Origin: Linum tenue
Lineage: Eukaryota > Streptophyta > Magnoliopsida > Malpighiales > Linaceae
NCBI GenBank assembly: GCA_946122785.1
Contig: CAMGYJ010000010.1
Location: forward strand, 50,902,162 to 50,966,161
DNA: 64,000 bases
Direction of reading: 5' to 3'
Position 1 is the first letter of the stretch. Every line of letters starts with the position of its first letter. A program made the position numbers and the translations under genes. The notes under the pieces were generated by a model that made no database searches, was not told where the DNA came from, and worked only from the letters and a program-made list of their open reading frames with translations. Positions 23,510 through 34,275 of this stretch are shown piece after piece.

Positions 23510-23829
23510 TGTCACGGACATAGACTTCCGAAGTCCGTGCGGCGTCTTGAGGTGCACTCATTCCTCAAGACCAGCCTCTCTGCATACGCATGCCAACTGG
23601 TTTCGCCCTGCCTTGGGCTCATCAGGGAGACGGCAATAGCCTCCAACCAGTTGTGCCTTCTCTTGCAACGATCCCTTTCATAGCCACATCCTGACTCGGC
23701 CAGATGCGATGCACAGGCAGACAACGCCTTATCGCTAATGTCGCCCCCTTTACCCTTCTCATGGCAAGACAACCATATGACAGCGTTCTTCAGACGATCA
23801 ACACGGTCACGACATTTCGGGTCGTGACA
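23510..23829 (-). repeat. Retrozyme LTR 5
   Basis: 320-bp LTR, the first (5') LTR in minus orientation, followed on the plus strand by the target duplication GTAC (23830-23833). Contains the hammerhead at 23594-23653. Confidence 0.9.
23594..23653 (-). ncRNA. Type III hammerhead ribozyme, copy 5 (GUU cleavage site)
   Basis: The core (CTGATGA, GAAA) and all helices are intact. The cleavage triplet reads GTT rather than GTC; NUH sites with U are allowed but are usually slower. Predicted cleavage lies between 23645 and 23644. Confidence 0.88.
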
Positions 23830-25415
23830 GTACGCGTTGGGGCGGTTCATTGGTGCCATGGGGGGAGAAAGGGATCTCCCCGTGGTCTACCTAAATGGAT
23901 GGCGGGTTTAACAACACCAACAACAACGGAGGCTTGCCTCGACTGATCTCTTGGGGGTCGAGAGGCAGCCGAACGCGGAGGGACAACGGTGGTGCAGGCA
24001 ACAATCGCGGCGGCGTGTTCGGTCTGGGCTGGGTTTTCCGGCACTGGTTTGCTTGTTTGGCATGGCGGGAAGCTCAGATTTGAGATCTAGACGAATGAGT
24101 CGTCATTCGCCGTCTTTTATCGTGACGACTTCTTCGGCGATGAGGAATCGATGACCGAGGTCAAACTGCGAGGCAGGATCAGGAAAGGTGTGAATTCGAC
24201 TGCAGTTATCTGTATGTATATATATTTCTAAAACATTGAAATCAATTTATATTGGGGTCGACGCCGAGACTGAAACATTTGGTCCGGTCGGTGCCTGCTG
24301 TCGGGGATTGAAAAGGAATCCACCGGTGACATGAAGAAATTGGAAATTTGGAATGCAGGGAACGAATCATGCAGATTATTTTGGAACATTAACTACTGAA
24401 ATTTTTTCCTTTGCTTAATTTTTGGTGGCGCCTGCCTCCATTTGGGAATTTTGTGATAATAAGAGATTTTTATTTTAATTTGATAATTTTTATTTTAATT
24501 GAATTATAAAATTAAAATCATATTAATTAATGAAATAGCATGCCACATCAATGTTTTTTGCTTAGTCACTAACGGAATAGTGTTTGACCGTCAATATTAA
24601 CGGTCAAATAAAATTTTGGGACAAATTTGTCCAATAGTTTCAAAAGTAGGCCATAAATGTCTTATTTGAAAAATGGGGCCAAAACTGTCACTTACGCTAA
24701 ACTTTGGACCAAACTAAGGTATTAACCCTAATATTTATTTAATATATAAAAGTCAAGATTTGGTGCTACTATTTATTAGTGTCACACTCCTCCAATTGTA
24801 AGTGGAGAAATTCCAAATCCTTATTTCATCCATGATTTAGGATACCCAGACCGGCCGATCGGACAGAAAAGGGGTAGGATGTCATGCCGCCCGGTATTTT
24901 TGGTCGCACCGGCCTACCGCGAAATACCGGCCGGTTCTGATCATGCGTCGGTTTGCTAAAATGGGGGAACAACTTCTCCCGGCCAAATCACCGTCTTCTT
25001 CCGGCTGTTCCTCATTCCCAGTTCCAAATAGAAGTTGTCGTGTCGTTCCCACCAACTAGAATCAGTGAGTTACACTTCTTGTCGATTCGGCATTATGGTT
25101 GATGTTCTTTATTTGCGATGTCGATCGGCCAAGATGGCGGTGAAACGAGGGAGAAGGAATAGGTGTGTGTTTCTCGGAGAGGGAGCAGAAGATGGTTAGG
25201 GACCAAGATCGGAAAGAAGAAGAGATGGAAGCTACGTTTTTTTCAGAGGAAGAAGGCCAAACTAAAAATCGGCTAGGGTTTATTTAGAGATTAAGAGATG
25301 GATATATATACCTAACTCCAATGACCAAACTGCCCTCTTATAGTTGGATAATTACCCTCCTTTTTTATATGAAACGACACCAAAAAGGAACCCAAGTACC
25401 CAACTATAGGAACCC

Positions 25416-25691
25416 TGTTATGAAACTAATGTAATATAAACAACTACAAGAGAAGATTAGAGAGGGAAAGACACAAAGAAGATAGGGGGAAGTGAGCTTT
25501 CTTATTCATTCTTTCCTTTTGATACAATAATATGCTCTATTTATAGGCACACTTTGGTAACCACTACATCCTTATATCAATGCATATGAATGAGAGATAA
25601 TAATGTAGGAATATGGGTTACATGTAACTCCCAAGTGAGCATCTAATGTGGTAATGTCAATGGTCATCCATATATCAATATTTACATAATA
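25416..25691 (-). repeat. Copia LTR (3' in minus orientation)
   Basis: 276-bp direct repeat with a minus-strand TATA box (CCTATAAATAGAGC, near 25550-25537). Preceded by the AACCC target duplication. Confidence 0.85.
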
Positions 25692-26203
25692 CTCCCCCTT
25701 GGATGACCACTAGATTGCATTACGCTATCTCATACTGCCTCGTTAAAAACCTTACCAGGAAAACCCAATGGGAAAAAATCATGGTTAAGGGAAAAAGAGT
25801 GCAGTGCGTATATGCTCCCCCTCATGACCACATCACTTCAGATTATTGAGTCGTTGAACTCAAATTTCACGAACAACTTTTAGAAAAATTGTTGTCGGGA
25901 GTGAGTTAGTGAACAATCTTCTAGATTGTCAATTTGATGCATGATCTTTAGATTTTCTTCATACATGATCGTCAGGATCATTTCCTTTGGAAATAGTTCA
26001 TAACCACAAGTCCATTAGATATGGTGAATCACAAAGTGTAACGAAATACATTCAGGACTTGCCTACTATAGTTTGTTTTGGATATCTATGAAACAATCAC
26101 ATCACCATATGTAAGAGATAGCTCGTCTCTGATCAACCAATATGAGGATCAAATAATATATAGGATTTGGATATATAGTTCACCAAATCTCTCTTTAATA
26201 GTA

Positions 26204-26506
26204 TCATAATAGAACAATCGCATATATTGTTCCTGAAGGTAACAAAGTATTTCCAACGTTCCATTGAGAGAAACATTGTATTTTGCTAATATTATCAACA
26301 CCAAAATGATAGTTTATATGGTGTTTGGCTAGCAATGTGAATTGGTGCTTTGATGCATCAACATATGGTACTTCAGGACCTAGTACATCAACATAAAGTA
26401 CTTCAGGACCTAATGTCTCACTTCTTTCTTGATGCCTAAATGGATCTTTGGTCACTTCTAGTGATCTTAGGATCCTAATGTTATTTGATGAACATAATTC
26501 GTTCAT
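26204..26506 (-). pseudogene. Copia pol fragment (after the reverse-transcriptase core)
   Basis: Minus-strand frame with VTKDPFRHQERSETLGPEV and a second, duplicated LGPEVPYVD. This matches the conserved region between copia reverse transcriptase and RNase H (DPFRP...LGPEVPYLSAIG). Frames on either side are broken. It shows the element's class but is not functional. Confidence 0.55.
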
Positions 26507-29500
26507 GCAAAATTACTTTTCCACTTTTTCAACATTACCTTCCTTTCCCATAAAAAGAATCTTAAATCCTTCAATTTAACTTATGTCTCTAAGCAATCAA
26601 CTGCTTTAGGAAGCTCTTCAGGAGCTCCAATAACAGACATATCATCAACATAATATGAGATCGTCACAAAAAAACTTGACTAAAACAAATTGAAGCAAGC
26701 AATTCTTTCATATCATGAAAGATATTAACAAAACACACATCATAGAAACATATGAACTAGACAAAGCACACTCATAAAACACAACTCATACTTTAAAGTG
26801 AATCATAACTTATAAATCAAGAATTTAAAATCCTTGAAGCACATACAGACAACACAACTATATATGCACAATGAAAATGCTCTAATGACTCTATCCGGAT
26901 TTTACCATTCACCCTACTGTTGTAGGTGTTCACTTAGACGAGTATTTCACATTCGTCTATATTGTCTCAACCCACACAAGGGGTTTTCTTAGTCTATCGA
27001 TATATGTTCTCAAGAACTTTACTTGTTTACTTCAGGTAAATTAATCCTTCTAGGAGTAATTAATCCTTCTGGGAGTTTCAAATATATATAACATCTTCAG
27101 GGAATTCAAACAAATAGGCTATCACAATAATTTTCAAACATTGATTTGAAAAAGTAGTTGCATCCACCCCAGGGGAGTATAACTCCTCTTAAACAATGAT
27201 AGGTCTCTTCGAGAAACCCATTGCAAAACATTATGTGATATATCTCACAATTTCATACTTTCCAATAGCACAAAAATTTGTTTGTATCCCGCTAGTTTTG
27301 CCATTTTTTAGGTGCAAGGACTTCTGGTCCTTAAACTTTATGCTCCTTAAGCAAGTTTCATGATTTCTTTCTATATTGGCCAATAACATCATCATTTGCA
27401 TGCATCAATAGAGTTTTACTCTTGATCCTCACTTGTAGATATCATATCCAGTACTAAAGTACAACAAACAAATTTCGTCGACAATGACTTCATTTCGGTT
27501 CCAGTATTGTAGTCTAATATGTTTTTGAGATCTCTTCCCTTTCACAACTTTCAGAGACATGTGTTCTTCTGGAACTAAAATTATACTTAATTCTTGGTTA
27601 CTCTTCTTGAGTTTTCATGTCCTCGAGTTGACCATTCTAATTACAGCTCCTTTTCTTTCTCGAGGATGTTTATCATTGGAACCGATTGGTCTATCACGCT
27701 TCATGCGCTCTTTCATACACATTTTTTTATATTAGAGTATCCAACAAGGATATCAAATTTAGTTAGAGCATTCACAGCTAGTATATGTGACTTGGTCACT
27801 TCGTATGGCCAGTAAAGGCATTTGATAGTTGGTAATGATAATTCATCTTATGAACTTCAGGTTCATGTTTCTTACTTTGAGGATCAAAACTAGACAATGG
27901 TAACTCATTGCAACTCATCTCTTTGCCTAGCTGTTTTAGCTCTCCCCCTTAATGTTGGAAAAGTAATCCATCAAAACAATAATTTTGCAAACACATTTCC
28001 CATTTGGGAGCAAACCTCAACACAAATTCTTAATCTCTAATGAGAATCAACTTAAGATACCGTGGTGGAGCAATTGGGATGTATGCGGCACACCCTTATA
28101 TTCTCATATGGGAAATGTTAAGTTTCTGACCAAAACCATTTGTAAAAAGGGGGGAACTTATGATAACTTGTTGGTTAGATGTGAACCAATACTATCACTT
28201 GCCAGCTAGCATGTCCTCGACAGGAGACCAGAAGGCTCAGTTTGTTCTCTTAAGAAAAGTGATGTTTGATTGGATAACCATCAATATGTATCCATAGTGA
28301 GGCAATCAATCTCGCAAACATCGGGTTGCGATTAGATAAAATAAAAGTGAGCATCCATTTGATGCAGCAAGCCATAAAATTCACAAATGATCCACGTGAT
28401 TGATGTATTGTTCTGCATACACGTCCATAAAATCTCAAGAGATTTGTCAACTCTTATACAAGCGATGATCAATTGTTCTATTCTCCTTGAGAACAAACAT
28501 GCCATAATAACTCATTTATTTGAAGAGTTCTTTGACTTCTAATATGATGTTCTCATGAATTCTCAAAGAACTTTTTTCACATCAAGATCCAGGATGGTCT
28601 AACCGGACCAACCAATTATCAAGTTATCAAATCTTGTAAACTTCTGGTTTACACTTTTATGTGTACTGATTGTACTAATATACATGTAGTACATATTTGT
28701 GATGCAAATATTAGTTTCACTATTTTCTTGATAAGATATTCATTTTACGAATATCCTTTTAATTGGGTAATGCATCATCACTAGGTAGTTTGGTTCCTTC
28801 AGACCACAAAATTGGCTCCCTTTAAAGCTTTATCATATTTTGTACCATATTCCACCCTTCCGGGGACTTATGATTTGATGCATTCTTAGTAAACACAAAT
28901 TCATAGTGAATATCATCACAAAATTGTTATCATGAGTACATAATTTAGTTACTTCAAGTAACCAAACATAAGCTCTTCGGAAGCTTTTTCTCATTTATGT
29001 ACTCTACCATATAGTTTATATGTAATTTTTCTAACAAGCATACTTTACAAAAACATACTAAAATAATAAATGAGAATATTTCAAACTTAAGACAAAAATG
29101 ATGAACTTATCAAGTTAATTGTTCTAGATAAATGTTATCAAATTAAATTATGCATGAAAATAACGTCACAATAAAACATAAAAGAAATAAGAATCATAAT
29201 ACTACAATTGTGAAAATTAAATAAGATTTATTTGGAACAATACCATCACTAACTAGATGATTTTAAATTTATATATGCATTTCATTATACATTATAATGT
29301 ACAAAAGGTACATTATGTTATCATAACTTTGATAATGCAATTGTGGTGTCATCCTTATTTATAGTTATCCTTTTACTCCTCTTTTCTCACTTCTGGTGAA
29401 AAGATCCAAACAATACATTTAACATATATATAATTATGTTTATAGCTCCATTCACTTCGGAGATAAATTATTTCATTCACTTCTGGAAATGAAAATTTCT

Positions 29501-29521
29501 CAAGTGATATCATTTTAATCT

Positions 29522-29797
29522 TTAATGGAGAATATACCAACTTATATTACAAAAATATATTCCATAATATTGATATTGCATGAGCATATTTGAATTTGCT
29601 CTTCTCTTTGATTCTTGGTAGAATAAAGTCTTTTGCGTACAACGGGTACGAGACAAACGCACTTTTCCATTACAATGGTAACATACAAAACCAATATTCT
29701 GGTTACCATGTCCACTTTTTTCTTTGCCCTTGGATTCTTCAATTTCCACTTCTGGGGAATATATGGGCTCTTGGAACTTGCATTTTCCACATATCAA
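29522..29797 (-). pseudogene. Copia gag zinc-knuckle remnant
   Basis: Minus-strand frame with CYHCNGKVRLSRTRC followed by TQKTLFYQES, reminiscent of the CYRCGxKGHWxRTC knuckle and following tail in copia gag. The His position of the CCHC knuckle is lost. It lies where gag would be expected relative to the primer site. Confidence 0.45.
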
Positions 29798-30091
29798 TGT
29801 ATGATGGATAAGTATAGGATAACACTGAGAACTGAGAAATTAACTCATCACTTATATTACTTTTCTTGTTAATCCAAATAGATCGACGTGATAAAATATC
29901 AATGGATACGAGAAGTAGCACCCATCTTGATATATTGGAATGAGATAATCTCAACACAAATAAGACAATAAGATAAGAAAGGATCTAAGAATTACATACC
30001 TTGATCATATTGTGATCTTACTTCAATATCTTAGATTATGTCAAGAGTCTTTGAGCAATGATAATTTTGGCTGAGCTTCGTGCTGATAACG

Positions 30092-30367
30092 TGTTATGAA
30101 ACTAATGTAATATAAACAACTACAAGAGAAGATTAGAGAGGGAAAGACACAAAGAAGATAGGGGGAAGTGAGCTTTCTTATTCATTCTTTCCTTTTGATA
30201 CAATAATATGCTCTATTTATAGGCACACTTTGGTAACCACTACATCCTTATATCAATGCATATGAATGAGAGATAATAATGTAGGAATATGGGTTACATG
30301 TAACTCCCAAGTGAGCATCTAATGTGGTAATGGCAATGGTCATCCATATATCAATATTTACATAATA
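30092..30367 (-). repeat. Copia LTR (5' in minus orientation)
   Basis: 276-bp direct repeat, one substitution from the partner LTR (GGCAATGG versus GTCAATGG). The primer site is adjacent at about 30091-30074 on the minus strand, and AACCC follows at 30368-30372. Confidence 0.85.
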
Positions 30368-31619
30368 AACCCAACTATTAGAACGTTAATTAGCACATTT
30401 TTATTCTCAGTCTCACCCATTAGATAATTGCGTGCGTATGCTCGTTAATTTTTGCCTTCGCTTAATTTTATATTATTAATTGTATCTTTAATACGTTTAT
30501 ACACTAATGCATCTCTAGTTTAAATATAAAAAATATAGTTCCTTAGGAAAGATCAATTTCAAACCCTAAACATGAATAAATAGAAGTTGTTATGTTACCT
30601 CTATTTTACGTTTTACAACTTAGTGTCCGGTATATTCCTGTTTTATTTCGGTATTACTCCGAAATGTTATCCTGATTTTGTCGGTAAGGTATTTTTATAA
30701 AAAATAATATTTTGTATTCCAAAAATGGTATTTTACCGGTACGAAACGGTTGAACTACGGTTGTACCAAAGAATACCGTACCACAGACGAATTCGGTATA
30801 ACTTCCGGTACGATTTCACAAACCATGCTTTTACCCCACTCTCCATTCTACAAGCTTTGTATTTAGTTATTGTTCGCTAGGTTTTCGTCTATGCTTTTTT
30901 GCACAAATCATCGCCTTTGCCGCCATTTTGCAGCCCATCTCAAAATACTGTCGGCAAAATCCTAAGTTGTTCCCCACCACCATTTCCCATGACTGCTGCC
31001 ACGAGTTTTTATCGGGATCGAGTTTCATCATCTTTAGTGTTTTTCTTTCTCTTTTTCCTTTTTGTTGAGTATGATCACAATTGAACCCAAACACATGGTT
31101 ATTCTAACTTGAACACAAATCATCGCCTTTACCCACCATTTTGTAAAACATCTCAAAATACCGTCGGCGGAATCCTAAGTTGTTCCCCACCACTGTTTCC
31201 CAATGCCGCTACTATGATTTTTGTATCGTGACCGAGTTTCAACCTCTTTAGTGTTTTCTTATTTCTCTTTTTCCATTTTGTTAAGCATGATCACATGTGT
31301 ATCCTAACTTGAACCCAAACACATGGGTGTTCACTAGGTTTACATCTATTGTCCATTGTGTTTCCTATACCAATTATTGCCTACTAGGTTTTCAGCTCCT
31401 TATTGCAGCAACTATCCACTTTTTGCACCATTTCGCAACACAACTCGAAACACTGTCAGTGGAATCCTGAGTTGTCCTCTTCCACCATTTGCCATGGCCG
31501 CGACCAAAGATCCATACTAGATATGCTATGTCCAATCCTCAACATCGTTCACCAATTCACAACCTTCTTAAAACACTATCAACAAAATCCTAAATTGTCC
31601 TCCTCCACCATCTCCCAAT

Positions 31620-32115
31620 TAGGGGTGGGCATTCGGTCGGTTTGATTTCGACCGAACAGAAATTATGAATTCCGGATCTCTGAATTCTACCAAACCTCAA
31701 ACTGAATTCGAACCGAATTATAATTCGGTTCGGTTTTTCACACAAAACCGAATTTGTGAAGCTACTTGTATTTTTTCACTTTTAAATTATTTTTCATCCC
31801 TAATATAAACAATAAATATGCAATTATATGCATCATCAATGATAAAATCAAACTTTCAACACATAAATCATAAAACATTTCAAATATTTAAGTCAAAAAA
31901 CAACTAAAACATAAATAAGCCACCATTTGGAGCTTGCAATTATAGTATTTAGGTTTTTTGGTCGGAAATTCGGAAATTTGTTTCGGTTGAAAGAATCCTG
32001 ATTTCCGAAGTATCCATATTTTCCTTCCGAATTCCGAACCGAATAGCATTAATTCGGTTTCGGTTTGGTTTAAATCAGTTCAGTTCAGGTTTACCAAACC
32101 GTTTGCCCACCCCTA
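31620..32115. mobile_element. hAT MITE
   Basis: Perfect 12-bp inverted ends TAGGGGTGGGCA and a perfect 8-bp duplication CTCCCAAT (31612-31619 and 32116-32123). The interior has inverted GGTTCGG/CCGAACC motifs around an AT-rich centre. Noncoding. Confidence 0.88.
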
Positions 32116-33832
32116 CTCCCAATGCCGCTACTGAAAATCCATACCATATCTACTCAATATTTGCGAGTTTTGTATCGGGATCGAGTTTCATTCGCTTTAG
32201 TGTTTTTTCTTTCACTTTTTCATTTTTGTTGAGCATGATCATAATTGAACCCAAATTCATAGGTATCCAACCTCATTTGATTCGGTTAAATCGACTTGAA
32301 ACAGACTTTAACATGTATAAATTTCTCTTTTTTCTTTTGGTTGGGAAGACAATCGAGCTTTATCCATTTTTGTAGTTGGCAAGTTGGATCAAGTGTTAAT
32401 TTGTTAAAAAATTGTTCAAAGCGAGTTGAACACGTTGTCGACCAGTTTAAGATCAAAAGCGGGGTTTGTACGTTGTTGACACGTTGTTGACCCATTGTTG
32501 GCGTATTTCGTATTGAGAGCGATTTTTATCCGCTTTTGTAAATGACAGATTCGGTAAATTGTGAATTTGTTAATCCATACCATATCTACTCAATATTGGC
32601 GAGTTTTGTATCGGGACCGAGTTTCATTCGCTTTAGTGCTTTTTTCTTTCACTTTTTCATTTTTGTTGAGCATGATCATAATTGAACCCAAATCTATGGG
32701 TATCCAACCTCATTCGATTCGGTCAAAGCGACTTGAAACCGACTTTAACATTTATAAATTTCTATTTTTTTTCTTTTGGTTGGGACTTGGGAAGACAATT
32801 GAACCTGAAGTGATGAGTGGTGTATTGTGAGTGAGCTTATCCATTTTTGTAGTTGGCAAGTTGGCCCAAGTGTTAATTTATTAAAAAATTGTTCAAAGCG
32901 AGTTGAACATGTTGTTGACCCGTTTTAGATCGAAAGCGGGTTTACGCTTTATTGTTTCTTTTTTGTTCATTGAGAATGAAAATTGAACTCTGACCCATTA
33001 TTGACGTGTTTCGTATCGAGAGCAAGTTTTATCCGCTTTTGTAATTGACAGGTTGGGTAAATTGTGAATTTTTTAAAACTGGGTCGACACTCCTCCAAGT
33101 GCAAGTGGGAAAGTTTTAAGTCCTTCTTTTATCCCACTCTCCATTCTACAACTTTTGTGTTTAGCTATTGTTGGATAGGTTTACCTCTATTGTCCATTGT
33201 GTTTCCCATAACAATTATCGCCCACTAGGTTTTCAGCTCCCTATTACAACAATTATTCACTAGGTTTTCAGCTATGGTTTTTTGCACAAATCATCGCCTT
33301 TGCCCACCATTTCGCAGCCCATCTCGAGATGGGCTATTTCGAAAGTCAAGGTTTGAGTTACTATTCATTAGTGGCTCCCACACTACTTCAAGTGCAAGTG
33401 GAAAATTTTCAAGTCCTTCTTTTATTGTTGATATATAAAAGCCAAGTTTTGAATTACTATTCATTAGTGGCTCCCACACTCCTCCAAGTGAAAGTGGAAA
33501 AGGATAAATTGCAAGATTGGTCACTGTGATTACTAAAAAGGTTCATGTTTAGTTATTAAAAAATTTAATTCCATTCGTGGTCACTAAAATGAGTTAAACA
33601 CTTCAAATATGGTCACTCCGTCCAACTCATTGAACTTTGTATGACGTGGCAGTCAACTCTCATAGTTGACCGTTAAATTAGTGACGTGGCAGTTAAAAAC
33701 AATAAAATAATTAAATTTAATATTTTAAAATTTCCAACTCATTTCATCCATTCTTAAAAAATAAAAAATAAAACCTCTTACCTTTTAATCCTTAAATCAC
33801 CCAACCCTAACCCAACCTCACCCCTTCCGCCG

Positions 33833-34090
33833 CTACAAACTACATCTCCAGTGTTCACTCTCCTTCACTGATACAAAAGCTCGCTGCCTCTGCTTCTCAC
33901 TACTCCATTTCCTCTGCTTTTGGAACCCGCGGAGCGGCCTTTTAATCATCCCTTGTTGTCCTTCACCCAACAAGGAAATACACCGCAAACGCGGCATATT
34001 CCTATCCCATATCGACATTTGGTTCTTCAGTTTGAGGAAACTGTCCGGGTCTACTAGGAGGTCTGCAAGAAGCTTCCCGATTCGTTCCAT
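33833..34090 (-). pseudogene. Possible captured gene fragment in MULE
   Basis: An 85-residue minus-strand frame (MERIGKLLADLLVDPDSFLKL...) lies just inside the MULE arm. Its amphipathic start and regular composition look protein-like rather than random, unlike most frames nearby. I do not recognise the family. It could be an exon taken from a host gene, as Pack-MULEs do, or a chance frame in GC-rich DNA. Confidence 0.3.
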
Positions 34091-34275
34091 CGCCGCCTCG
34101 AATACCTCTATCGCGATTCACTCCGTCGGTCGGCTAATCACCTGTTTGGCTACCTGGATCTACGAATTAGTCAGCGTAGCTGCTCTCCCTCGCCAACGAT
34201 CAGAGCCCCACCGTTCTCGTTCTAGCACAGGACGACGATGAGCTTAATCTGAGTCAGGCCAGAGACTCCACCCGT

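Larger units (their letters stand above)
20132..23829 (-). mobile_element. Tandem retrozyme array (5 LTRs, 4 internal segments)
   Basis: The array reads LTR-internal-LTR-internal-LTR-internal-LTR-internal-LTR. LTRs are 319-320 bp, start TGTCACG and end CGTGACA, and each carries a minus-strand type III hammerhead ribozyme. Internal segments are 513, 560, 513 and 513 bp. On the minus strand each LTR is followed by AA and the initiator-tRNA-Met primer site TGGTATCAGAGCC, and preceded by the purine-rich GAGTGGTGGAGAA. The complete array is flanked by a 4-bp duplication GTAC (20128-20131 and 23830-23833). This combination defines plant retrozymes: non-autonomous retroelements whose transcripts self-cleave and circularise before reverse transcription by a helper. 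Retrozymes are noncoding; the reading frames across these units are not supported as proteins. The unusual point is the multimeric state inside a single target duplication. Confidence 0.92.
17974..24728. mobile_element. 6.8-kb Mutator-like element (MULE) with nested insertions
   Basis: Both ends start GGGTTAATAC and form inverted arms of roughly 300 bp when the nested element is set aside (shared blocks: CAAATAAGACATTTATGGCC, GACGGTCAAACACTATTCCG, GTGACTAAGCAAAAAA). The flanking 9-mers TTATATTTA (17965-17973) and TAATATTTA (24729-24737) differ at one base, fitting a Mutator-type duplication. No transposase is present. Set aside the nested MULE (18209-19861) and the retrozyme array (20132-23829) and about 1.4 kb of own sequence remains, partly GC-rich with unrecognised open frames (19930-20131 and 23834-24180). 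It lies only 263 bp beyond the PIN2 stop codon, so it may supply 3'-flanking sequence to that gene (inference). Confidence 0.85.
25416..30367 (-). mobile_element. Ty1/copia LTR retrotransposon with degraded interior
   Basis: Two 276-bp direct repeats (25416-25691 and 30092-30367) differ at a single position in my reading, and AACCC flanks the whole (25411-25415 and 30368-30372). Minus orientation is shown by the primer-site-like CGTTATCAGCACGA next to the 30092 repeat and the polypurine CCAAGGGGGAG next to the 25691 repeat. Interior coding remnants are few: a broken zinc-knuckle stretch (CYHCNGKVRLSRTRC, about 29665-29710) and a pol fragment near 26204-26506 (DPFRHQE...LGPEVPYVD, which resembles the region following copia reverse transcriptase). 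The rest is AT-rich with stops in all frames. The near-identical LTRs with a long-dead interior point to trans-mobilisation. Confidence 0.85.
24831..30829. mobile_element. Possible hAT-like element hosting the copia insertion
   Basis: 24831 onward (CATGATTTAGGATACCC...) and the inverse of the sequence ending at 30829 (CATGGTTTGTGAAATCGTACC) are partly similar, and both inner regions are rich in ACCGG/CCGGT motifs. Tandem-repeat field sequence resumes on both sides. The ends are poorly conserved and no clean duplication is visible, so class and limits are uncertain. Confidence 0.35.

Noticed and set aside
20132..23829. Ordinary satellite DNA or a Cassandra-type TRIM
   Set aside because: Primer site, purine tract and TG...CA LTR ends argue against a satellite; no 5S rRNA-like sequence in the LTRs argues against Cassandra; hammerheads identify a retrozyme.
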